DNA from: Botryllus schlosseri
Taxonomy: Eukaryota > Chordata > Ascidiacea > Stolidobranchia > Styelidae
DNA length: 24,247 nucleotides
Assembly (NCBI GenBank): GCA_000444245.1
Contig: ATSW01015533.1
Location: 1-24,247, forward strand
Direction: 5' to 3'
Shown in pieces: positions 12,201 through 17,620 of this stretch. The translations under genes were made by a program, and so were the position numbers. The notes under the pieces are model-generated. The model had not been told where the DNA came from. It did not search any database and saw only the letters and a program-made list of their open reading frames with translations. The stretch's first letter is position 1; each line of letters opens with the position of its first letter.

Positions 12201-12728
12201 TCATCAATTAATTAGATATTGGACTACACATATCGTAACAATGGTAATGGTGAAAAAAATTCTTAGGCTATTAAATAAAGTTTTAACAAATGCATTCATG
12301 TGTAAAGTCAGCACTCAGCATACCCTATATTTTATTATTCATCGACTTTTTATTGTACTTAGGCCACTTAGCTCAAATGTACCAAGCTATGGTAAAATAG
12401 AAACACATTGTGCGAGCCGCACAATAATCAGAATTGACAGTTGTTCGCGGATGACAATATTCTTCTTGTGTGTTGCACACCTCTGCTGTCCTAGAACACC
12501 AAGTCTTGATTACAGATTGAGGAGATATTATTATTGTACAGGCAGGAGTGTGTCCTGTCGGCAGTGTCAGCAGCACACAAAATTATTGTAGCGTTTAATA
12601 TACCGAGATTCCCGCATGGTCTATAAGTAAACTTAGTGAGCATTGGAAATAGCCTATTCACACATAGAATATATTAATTGTGGAATATCAGCAACAATAG
12701 GTTCACTTACTTGATCACTGAACAACAT
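1..12728 (-). CDS. SAMD4A: Smaug/SAMD4 RNA-binding translational repressor (3' partial, multi-exon)
   Basis: Smaug proteins bind stem-loop Smaug recognition elements in mRNA through a SAM domain and recruit repression and deadenylation machinery (family knowledge). Supported coding exons on the minus strand, in order: 12711-12728, 11754-11931, 10787-10956, 10592-10724, about 9750-9851 or 9913, 9433-9574, 7252-7361, 7103-7189, 3541-3763, 3325-3410, 1227-1327, 1020-1164 and 1-225. The product starts MLFSDQ, close to vertebrate MMFRDQ, then shows the N-terminal conserved region ([27 protein letters not shown]), linker exons with Ser/Pro motifs such as NSPLKN, the SAM domain ([18 protein letters not shown]), the PHAT-like region ([23 protein letters not shown]) and a C-terminal tail. 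Splice phases agree at every junction except around the 9750 exon and the unresolved 9432-7362 gap. An in-frame TAA lies upstream of the ATG. The stop codon is outside the window. Confidence 0.95.
273..415. repeat. Dispersed repeat, copy A
   Basis: This stretch aligns in direct orientation with 18354-18505. Shared words include TTGAAAT.AACCC.AATATTTT, then GACA.TCGTCAG and TGCATATC.ACAATC.TATCAC (dots mark differences). The overall match is diverged but collinear over about 140 bases. The family is unknown. The copy lies in a Smaug intron about 48 bases from the acceptor of the C-terminal exon. Confidence 0.7.
1020..1164 (-). CDS. SAMD4A: Smaug C-terminal tail exon
   Basis: Forty-eight codons of low-complexity Ser/Pro/Ala/Arg-rich sequence ([27 protein letters not shown]). 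It follows the PHAT exon in matching phase, sits where vertebrate SAMD4A has its own Arg/Gly-rich tail, and ends before GTACGTCG. Assigned by position, phase and splice sites rather than strong similarity. Confidence 0.85.
1227..1327 (-). CDS. SAMD4A: Smaug exon, end of PHAT region
   Basis: Encodes [20 protein letters not shown] then QRTLPRNQQ, matching [20 protein letters not shown] of vertebrate SAMD4A. Acceptor TTCCCAG, donor GTAACG, phase 0 in and phase 2 out. Confidence 0.96.
1699..1772 (+). mobile_element. Terminal fragment of a hAT-like element
   Basis: CAGTGATTCCCAGTGC followed by a GTGCAC-rich stretch resembles a hAT 5' terminus of the CAGTGGTTCCCAACC type. It is cut off by the next element, which starts at 1773. 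No far end was found. Confidence 0.4.
1773..3170 (+). mobile_element. hAT-type DNA transposon, 1.4 kb, degraded
   Basis: The left end CAGTGGTTCCCAACC is a classic hAT terminus. The right end, GCGGACTGGCGGCTG, matches the subterminal part of such elements but lacks the usual GAACCACTG tip. The flanks are 8-bp duplications, GTCTAGAG (1765-1772) and GTCTAGAA (3171-3178), seven of eight identical. The first 100 bases resemble 18592 onward. No transposase similarity is recognisable. It sits in the 2-kb Smaug intron 1328-3324. Confidence 0.65.
3325..3410 (-). CDS. SAMD4A: Smaug PHAT region exon
   Basis: Encodes [18 protein letters not shown] and [10 protein letters not shown], matching vertebrate [20 protein letters not shown]. 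The PHAT region packs next to the SAM domain in Drosophila Smaug (family knowledge). Acceptor TTTTGCAG, donor GTGAGC, phase 1 in and phase 0 out. Confidence 0.96.
3541..3763 (-). CDS. SAMD4A: Smaug exon between SAM and PHAT regions
   Basis: The translation starts [18 protein letters not shown] and continues IYTPIVPF, matching [22 protein letters not shown] in the family. A Pro/Ala/Glu-rich linker ([18 protein letters not shown]) follows, then the start of the PHAT region, [13 protein letters not shown] (vertebrate GDLPGQFTRVMGK). Acceptor TTCGACAG, donor GTAAGG, phase 0 in and phase 1 out. Confidence 0.96.
3764..4043. other. Intronic sequence, no feature seen
   Basis: Start of the 3.3-kb intron that separates the SAM and post-SAM exons of Smaug. 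I see no repeat or conserved element before the minisatellite. Confidence 0.4.
4044..4310. repeat. Minisatellite, about three 90-bp units
   Basis: Diverged tandem units start at 4044, 4134 and 4226, each opening with AGTACTCAAGTA-like sequence (third: AGCATTCAAGTAG) and carrying shared TTTAGA.T.CTTCCA words. Unit lengths are 90, 92 and about 83 bases, and a fourth start (CATACTCAAGG) follows. Confidence 0.75.
4825..4990. repeat. Three imperfect tandem units inside the 2.3-kb element
   Basis: Units start at 4825, 4876 and 4935 with CAATCGCATCTGCAATAGGC, CAATCGCATCTGCATGGGC and CAATAGCATCTGCAATAGGC. The spacing is 51 and 59 bases. ATCGCTGGCC-like words recur towards the unit ends. Confidence 0.65.
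6065..6150 (+). mobile_element. hAT-like terminus nested in the 2.3-kb element
   Basis: CAGGGGTGGCCAACCTGCGG is the terminal signature of a different hAT group from the host element, followed by GTGTTGGCGGCC, which often occurs near such ends. No matching right end or duplication was found, so this is a fragment or part of the host element's own history. Confidence 0.45.
6651..6686. promoter_or_regulatory. Two perfect CRE palindromes (TGACGTCA)
   Basis: TGACGTCA occurs at 6654-6661, inside the 14-bp perfect palindrome CGATGACGTCATCG, and again at 6679-6686. It is the consensus site for CREB/ATF factors. Both lie just inside the right end of the 2.3-kb element. Function is inferred from the motif only. 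Confidence 0.4.
7103..7189 (-). CDS. SAMD4A: Smaug SAM domain exon, second half (RNA-binding face)
   Basis: Twenty-nine codons, [19 protein letters not shown] then [10 protein letters not shown], matching NVTKGARHKIVISIQKLKE of vertebrate SAMD4A. In the family, the KGAR loop and the adjoining helix carry residues that contact the recognition hairpin. Acceptor TTCTCAG, donor GTACGG, phase 0 at both ends. Confidence 0.97.
7252..7361 (-). CDS. SAMD4A: Smaug SAM domain exon, first half
   Basis: The translation runs [17 protein letters not shown] to LKEEKLAQE and matches [18 protein letters not shown] in vertebrate SAMD4A. It enters with two bases of a codon after CTTTCAG, so the preceding, unresolved exon must end in phase 1. 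It leaves in phase 0 before GTGAGC. Confidence 0.97.
7362..8041. other. Intronic sequence, no firm feature
   Basis: Lies upstream of the SAM exon. A minus-strand open stretch near 7850-7920 ([14 protein letters not shown]) has splice-like borders but leaves in the wrong phase for the SAM exon and resembles nothing I know. Confidence 0.3.
8042..8120 (+). mobile_element. hAT-like terminal fragment
   Basis: CCTGGGGTATCAAACTCAAC followed by GCGGGCCGGATTCAAACC and GCGGCCCGC resembles the CAGGGGTGTCAAACTC class of hAT ends, which carry GC-rich GGCCCGC subtermini. GCGGGCC and GGCCCGC form an inverted pair. No right end was found. Confidence 0.4.
8917..9070. other. GC-rich segment: SINE-like sequence or an unplaced Smaug exon
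   Basis: On the minus strand this holds an open frame ([16 protein letters not shown], then [16 protein letters not shown]) with a fine GTGAGT donor at 8964-8971. That donor leaves one G, which would complete a GAT codon with the SAM exon. On the plus strand the words GGCAAGACAC and AAGGTAATG, and a box-B-like GAACCGATCCCGG, resemble tRNA-derived SINEs of marine invertebrates. I cannot decide between the two. Confidence 0.35.
9433..9574 (-). CDS. SAMD4A: Smaug linker exon (NSPLKN)
   Basis: Forty-six full codons between AACAATAG and GTAAGTGG. The frame includes [29 protein letters not shown] and FQVDSEK. The NSPLKN segment resembles HSPLKR of vertebrate SAMD4A at the same place in the linker. 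The phase-1 entry joins cleanly to the preceding exon (an AGA codon). A shorter form from the acceptor GTACAG (end 9543) is possible but out of phase. The exon leaves in phase 2. Confidence 0.75.
9750..9913 (-). CDS. SAMD4A: Probable Smaug linker exon, 5' boundary uncertain
   Basis: An open frame includes [20 protein letters not shown] and ends [10 protein letters not shown] before GTACGT, leaving one base of the next codon, which fits the following exon. The first acceptor (CTGACAG, exon end 9913) enters in phase 2 and does not fit exon 4, which leaves in phase 1. An inner acceptor (CCAAAG, exon end 9851) does fit. A 16-base micro-exon near 10,245-10,260 would also repair the phase. The linker is not conserved enough to confirm by similarity. 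Confidence 0.5.
9914..10591. other. Intronic sequence, possible micro-exon only
   Basis: AT-rich. The only item of note is a 16-base minus-strand stretch near 10,245-10,260 between TTTGTCCAG and GTATGCC, which would reconcile the splice phase between the flanking Smaug exons. Confidence 0.25.
10592..10724 (-). CDS. SAMD4A: Smaug exon 4, end of N-terminal conserved region
   Basis: The translation begins [14 protein letters not shown] and continues to [10 protein letters not shown], matching vertebrate ESRQLLSYALIHPA and MWLNHLEDR. It then enters a poorly conserved linker ([11 protein letters not shown]). The donor is GTAAGT, and the exon ends after the first base of a codon. Confidence 0.94.
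10787..10956 (-). CDS. SAMD4A: Smaug exon 3, N-terminal conserved region
   Basis: The translation includes [18 protein letters not shown] and [16 protein letters not shown], matching vertebrate [18 protein letters not shown] and YMKLLPKILAHSIE. The exon completes the GAT codon shared with exon 2 and ends in phase 0 before GTGAGA. The following intron is only 62 bases (10725-10786). Confidence 0.96.
10957..11753. other. Smaug intron, nothing recognised
   Basis: AT-rich intronic sequence between exons 3 and 2. Open frames here have no similarity to known proteins and poor splice context. Confidence 0.4.
11754..11931 (-). CDS. SAMD4A: Smaug exon 2, N-terminal conserved region
   Basis: Fifty-nine codons plus one base. 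The translation includes [19 protein letters not shown] and [17 protein letters not shown], matching the first conserved block of vertebrate Smaug ([33 protein letters not shown]). The acceptor is TTCACAG and the donor GTGCGT. Enters in phase 0 from exon 1 and leaves in phase 1. Confidence 0.95.
11932..12710. other. First Smaug intron, nothing recognised
   Basis: The intron between MLFSDQ and the second exon. I see no repeat or conserved element. Confidence 0.4.
12711..12728 (-). CDS. SAMD4A: Smaug exon 1, coding part (MLFSDQ)
   Basis: Six codons from an ATG, followed by a strong GTAAGT donor, phase 0. MLFSDQ aligns with the start of vertebrate Smaug (MMFRDQ), and the next exon continues [11 protein letters not shown] just as the family does. 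An in-frame TAA 30 bases upstream supports this start. The exon continues upstream as 5' UTR. Confidence 0.85.
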
Positions 12729-12784
12729 TGGAGAACTATACTGCTTCGGAGATCTTGATTACTGCTCAATCGGTTCGGCTTTCC

Positions 12785-12791
12785 ATTTATA
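12785..12791 (-). promoter_or_regulatory. Possible TATA box for Smaug
   Basis: The minus strand reads TATAAAT about 57 bases upstream of the MLFSDQ start codon. Initiation about 30 bases downstream would leave a 5' UTR of roughly 30 bases. This is inference from spacing only. Good donor-like sites further upstream (near 13,290 and 13,400) could instead belong to upstream non-coding exons. Confidence 0.3.
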
Positions 12792-13472
12792 CGGACGGAG
12801 AGCTGCGTAGTGACACCAGGAGTTCAGGATCACGAGTTTGGTAACTAAAGAAATTTACACTTACACTATAAAAGAACAGAAGCGATTATAACATGTGAAA
12901 ACACATGATCTGGTACAAAAAGTATCGCATCGCGAGTGTCCGTCAAAGGTGAGCAATCTGTAACCAACGTAAGACTGCCTCGTACCGTATATCCCGAAAA
13001 GACAGAAATCACGAACTAAAATCCACGCACCACATGGTGTTTCCGAAAATATGATTTTGGTATTACTAGGTTTACTTCAAGTTCTGTAGGATGTTAAACA
13101 CACTTCAGAAAACTACCATTTCCCAGATATACCCACATCACAAAGAGGAGCATTAGCATACTCCCCTCGATGGCGACAGCCATACTCAAATAGAAATGTC
13201 GATAGCGATACTGATTATTCGTCGCCGAAAGCAAAGAGGGCAGGCAACACGGGAACGACGAAAGCGAAGGATAGTGGTATTTCGGCACATACTTACGAAT
13301 ATAAGCCGATATGCAAATGGATATCAGCAATTAAACATGCTGCATCAATGATAAAATTTTAAACCATTGATTATTGCGCCATATTCATTGATCGGCGTGT
13401 ACTTACCCAAAACGTTAACGTGTTTTTCAGAGGTTTAGCTTGGCTATTCTGTCGTGCTGTGAGGGGTATGGG

Positions 13473-13927
13473 CAGTGGTGGCCCAACGAATGGGGGGCCC
13501 TGGGCGAGACTTACCGGGGGGGGGGGCCTATAAGCATGTAACCGTGACTTCTGGGGGGATTCGCCCCGCAGACCCCCCTTCGCATCTCTTATTACTATCT
13601 ATCTTTCACCACGGTAAGGTTCGGTCAGGTGCTGGATTCAGCCATGTCCATTATTTCATGTGTACAAGGATAGACTACATCAATACTAAGTAATTCTACC
13701 GCATGCATAGACATGCTGATTATCGAGATACGGGACTTTTCTAACAAATGCAGAGATTTGATGATGATTGACACATCTGTACGGAATCATATTCTTGCTT
13801 GGTACATGGATTTCCATGTTTATTTGTTATTATCCTTGAAAAAAGCGCACCATCCAAATAGGGGGGCCCTTCGACCAGGGGGGCCCCGGCCGACCGCCCA
13901 CCTTGCCCACCCCAAAAGCCACCACTG
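13473..13927. mobile_element. Non-autonomous hAT element, 455 bp, with perfect target-site duplication
   Basis: Terminal inverted repeats CAGTGGTGGC and GCCACCACTG are exact and are flanked on both sides by GGTATGGG (13465-13472 and 13928-13935). The 8-bp duplication and CAGTG terminus identify hAT. Just inside are strong G-runs on the left and GGGGGGCCC-type blocks on the right. No transposase is present. The exact duplication suggests a fairly recent insertion, about 700 bases upstream of the Smaug start codon. Confidence 0.9.
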
Positions 13928-14022
13928 GGTATGGGGTAAACTGACCGGGTTGATGAACCGCATTTTCACTATGATAGCGTAAAAAGTACCATCATACACA
14001 TCGGCAGTTGCGCACATAAGTA

Positions 14023-14395
14023 CATCATCATCATCATCATTGGTTTATTAGCAATTTTATCAGCTCAATACACCACAAAAATGCGATACAATGAAAAGAC
14101 AGGAAGATGTCGAAGCGACAAGGAGTATAGTCTATGGAATCTGACACCCACCTTGGCATAGGCGATGTAAAGAGGAGGCATGCACATTGCACACTGAATG
14201 AAAGTAAAGAAGATAGTATAGAAAAAGAATGCAACAAGAAATAGGGCGGCATGTCATGGGAAGCGAGATCGATAGGTCAGTCGTGGTCCGGTAATCTTGA
14301 GGATGGACTGTACATAACCTCTGATTAGTCAGATTCGCTGAAAATGTCCGTGAGGTCAATGGTCATGGTCATGTTACAATGAGAAAGTCTGAATC
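14023..14395 (-). mobile_element. LINE-like 3' end, minus orientation, with (ATG)n tail
   Basis: Read on the minus strand, the sequence ends in GCTAATAAACC followed by six ATG-type triplets (14023-14040 on plus), a tail style common in CR1/L2-like LINEs. The body from 14041 to about 14296 is an inverted, diverged copy of 14511-14745. The family is not certain; a SINE sharing a LINE tail would look similar. Confidence 0.5.
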
Positions 14396-14510
14396 TGAAA
14401 TTACAGCAGGGATTGGGCTTGGGATTACGATGAACTCTCCAATTCCATTAAGACATCTGTATCTATCTACAAACAATTTCTACTGAATCAATACTAGTTA
14501 GCACTCTAGT

Positions 14511-14750
14511 TTACCGGACCACGACCTGACATATCGATCTCGCCTTTCGACACATGTCAACTTTTTTGTCACCTGTCCTTTTATATTATCTTCTTTTACT
14601 TTTCATTCAGTGTACAACTGTGTATGCCTCCTTTTTTACATCGCCTTCGAAGACTACTCCAAGTCGTTTAGACACCTTCCTATCTTTCGCTGTATCGCAG
14701 TCTTGTGGTGCATGATGAAATTTTTAGCAATAAATTGAATTGAAAATTGT
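14511..14750 (+). mobile_element. LINE-like 3' end, plus orientation
   Basis: Inverted partner of the copy at 14041-14296. Shared landmarks, read on plus here, are TTACCGGACCACGAC, ATCGATCTCGC, TTCATTCAGTGTACAA, ATGCCTCC and TTAGCAATAAATTG. It ends in an AATTG-rich tail rather than ATG triplets. The two copies lie head to head with about 215 bases between them. Confidence 0.5.
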
Positions 14751-15050
14751 TCATCTTCATAATTTCGCTGCACTGCAGCCCAACAAGCAATTACTTCGAT
14801 CGACTGCAAACGATTTTCGCCGTGTGAAACTAACTGCTAGTAAACTCTTGTGCTCTGTATTAGTAATTTTTCGTTGATACGCCCAACCCGGGAAGTAGCA
14901 CTACTGTCACGTCTTCGATCGTGTCTACTGTATATACCACTATATGTAGGCCCTACTCGGTTTTACATCCTCATATTAGGATCATCATTTCATGAGCTGA
15001 CACTTATTTTCGGGTATCTCTAGCATAATCTCACCTTCCATCTGGGTTGT
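14751..15050. other. Intergenic, nothing recognised
   Basis: AT-rich intergenic DNA between the two genes. No open frame with similarity and no clear repeat. Confidence 0.4.
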
Positions 15051-15054
15051 AACG

Positions 15055-15290
15055 AAAAGTCACAATGCTCGAGTCACAAGTCAATCTCACTTTTATAGTC
15101 TTTCTTGACTCAAATCATATTCAATTCACCGTCGAGTCAATTGCGAGTCCAATCATGGTGCAATGGGTCACGTAGCATACAAGTCAACACATAAAGGGAC
15201 TCTAGTCATGTCGAGGCTTTACAACCATGACATAGCCTACATGCAGTCTTTACGAGTCCTCGCTGAATCTATGTCCACGTCCAGAGATCC
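15055..15290. repeat. GAGTC/GACTC-rich degenerate repeat
   Basis: Many short words of the CTCGAGTCA and GAGTCAA type recur in both orientations. Similar words occur at 4316-4335 and 17618-17685. They look like pieces of one decayed simple or interspersed repeat. Confidence 0.45.
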
Positions 15291-15299
15291 AGCTGTAGC

Positions 15300-16460
15300 T
15301 ATCGTCAATTTTCGTTGCGGCCTGTGACTACTCATTCACGAAACGAGGGTGGAAAAAGTGAATTTGATCGATTAGATACTGCAAGCTAGCCCTTCTGTTC
15401 CCCTTCGTGTTAATATAAACAAGACTGTTCAAGTTACCAATAATATTTCATTGTGAATATAAGGAAAATAAGGCCAAGCAATAAGTAAAACAAGCACTGG
15501 ACCAACATCATTAAAATCACAAGATTACTCTAAGCAATGCGGATTTAAGTGCATTACAGAAAGTATTAGTACACTAAAAACACTAAGTAGCAAGATTGAA
15601 ATGAACATCAGAATTGCAGGGCAACGTAGACAAATTCGGAGAGCGAAAACTTTCCAACCAGAGGGTGTCAATACAATACTGGCATATCTCTATGGACGGC
15701 ATTCAGCTTACACTACATAGCAATAGCTCTTCCTGTGAATAATCCAAGTTGATATATCAATGAGATCACAGGGCGTTTGTCGTCAGTAGAAGAGCCTCCA
15801 ACAGCGTTTGACAAATTTTCAATGTTTACGAGTCGGAAGAGAACAGTAATGTTCTTAACCATTGTCACAAAGTATTTGTTAGTTGGATATGACATTGATG
15901 GGTAGTTTCTGTGACTCAATCCGCAGATTACAACTGCATCACGTACTGGGAATGGATTAGGCCAGAAAAAAAAATTAGGCCGGGGTGAAAAACCGCTAAG
16001 TTTGACAGGGTTGATTGATATAAGAGCATCCACTTTGTGTCACAATGTTGAAACATCTAAATCAACTAGTGAGACGATAGCCCAAATAGCTACTCTGCTG
16101 CCGTTTCCACAAAAACATGAATTGACATCTGCAATAATCGACACAAAAACCCATCACTTTGTACAGTAGCTCATCTTTTTACCTATCGCCAGGATGCGTG
16201 GATTGCGTGTGTAATTACTTGGCACAAGACGAATTGCTGGCATATAATGTTGAGCTGTCACTTAAAACGTATGTGGTGTTTGGACTGAAATCAAGTGCTC
16301 TACCGACATGGATAGAGCGTTCCAGTAACAAGACAGAACACAGAAAACAGAGACATAAAATAGCGAATCAAGAAGGCACTTGAAGGCATAACTGCCAGAA
16401 GTTACAAACAAGATATTAGATCATGATACAGAATATATACAAAACAGCAACTGATTTCGG
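15300..16460. other. Intergenic, nothing recognised
   Basis: No gene, RNA or repeat that I can support. The longest open frame (minus strand, 15713-16033) has no recognisable motif. Confidence 0.4.
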
Positions 16461-16464
16461 TTAA

Positions 16465-16470
16465 TTTATT
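16465..16470 (-). terminator. Possible polyadenylation signal for CTDSP
   Basis: The minus strand reads AATAAA about 1.1 kb beyond the proposed stop codon, in AT-rich sequence. It is the first canonical signal I noticed downstream. The 3' UTR is otherwise unmarked, so this is weak. Confidence 0.2.
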
Positions 16471-17039
16471 GGCAGTTAACATGATGCTAAAAATAATAGC
16501 ACCATATTTGCAAATCCGCGAATGGATTCGTACTAACCCAAGTCAGGGCGAACACGACCGATTTGGAAGATGACCCGTAATTATAAAACACGACCGTAAA
16601 CACGATAGGGTCGCGCGCTTGTTCGGCGATAAAAACCATCATCGTTCAAGGCAAGAATGATAAACCAGTAATTTTTGCTACCAGCTATTGGGATGGTTAA
16701 AAATTTTATATACACGAGAATGTACGGATTAAAAAACATCGCAGCGCAAAAGCGCTAAAAGCCCGGTTGAATTGAACTTTATAAACAAGATAGGTTAAAT
16801 TCTCAGCTAAAAACAATTTCGACTCGATTGTGGTGGCATCTTCAAAGCTAAAATCAAAACGTGTTGTCCGATACGATAAAAAACTGTACCATTTCAATTT
16901 CACTGGCTCATCATTCACAAGTCAATGACAATGGAAGAATCCAAAACACAGAATAGAAATAGATTCAGACCGGCTTTACAAAGTAGAAAAATAACGTCAA
17001 CAGATCATCTAACACCTGCTAATTCGTGGGATCCAAGAC

Positions 17040-17620
17040 ATTATCAGCGCACAATGCGCAATATTACCGACATCGCGTAGTCGCAGAGAGCCTGGACAAG
17101 ACGGGCGTCGAAATAAGAAAAAAAGTGGCGTCAGAATTGAAACGCCGATGGAGTGTAGCGACCGATGGCGTAAGTTACGGGTGAGTGTTGATCGATAAGA
17201 TTAGTCACGATAGAAAGCGGGTAAGGAAAACGAAACAGCGCAATATAAAACGTTACCGCAAAGCCTAGCCGACAAATCGAAAATTTGCAGTAGCAGCAGC
17301 ACCACGCGTTATCCGTGCGGATCTCGCAAAACAGTATCGGCATTGCCATATCATCTTTCCCGATATGATTAAGTGTCCCGGCGAGGACGTTTCCGATTGG
17401 AGATAATTCTCACATGGCCAGACGAGAGAGCAGGGCCAGAAACCAGTACGGTTTCCGTCGCGGCGTCAACGACCAGACGTACGCACCGGGGAATGTTCCG
17501 ATATTGTCTTCTCCGATGTCAACGAGTGCCGGGCGTGTTCGCTGGCACTATCTGTAAAGGTGCGCATTCGCGAGTGAACGAAAACGACATCAGCGTAATG
17601 CCAGGGCGATTTTTGGGTGA
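17040..17620. other. CpG-richer segment near the CTDSP 3' end
   Basis: GC and CpG content are visibly higher than in the surrounding DNA, with many CGCG, TCGC and GACG words. It may be a CpG-rich regulatory segment, CTDSP 3' exon sequence or an upstream Smaug promoter. Not resolved. Confidence 0.3.
17548..17551 (-). CDS. CTDSPL: Probable stop-bearing last CTDSP exon
   Basis: After the acceptor CACCTTTACAG the minus strand reads ATAG. With the AG left from the preceding exon this gives AGA then TAG, so the protein would end HEER. The inference rests on phase and acceptor quality only. In another frame the same segment is open for 27 codons ([19 protein letters not shown]), but that needs phase 1. 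Confidence 0.4.

Noticed and set aside
13094-13330. Minus-strand open frame of 78 codons with a hydrophobic segment, upstream of the Smaug start.
   Set aside because: No family resemblance, no splice-consistent link to either gene, and composition typical of a chance frame.
15713-16033. Minus-strand 106-codon open frame in the intergenic region.
   Set aside because: No motif or similarity recognised; AT-rich and isolated, without supporting splice or start context.
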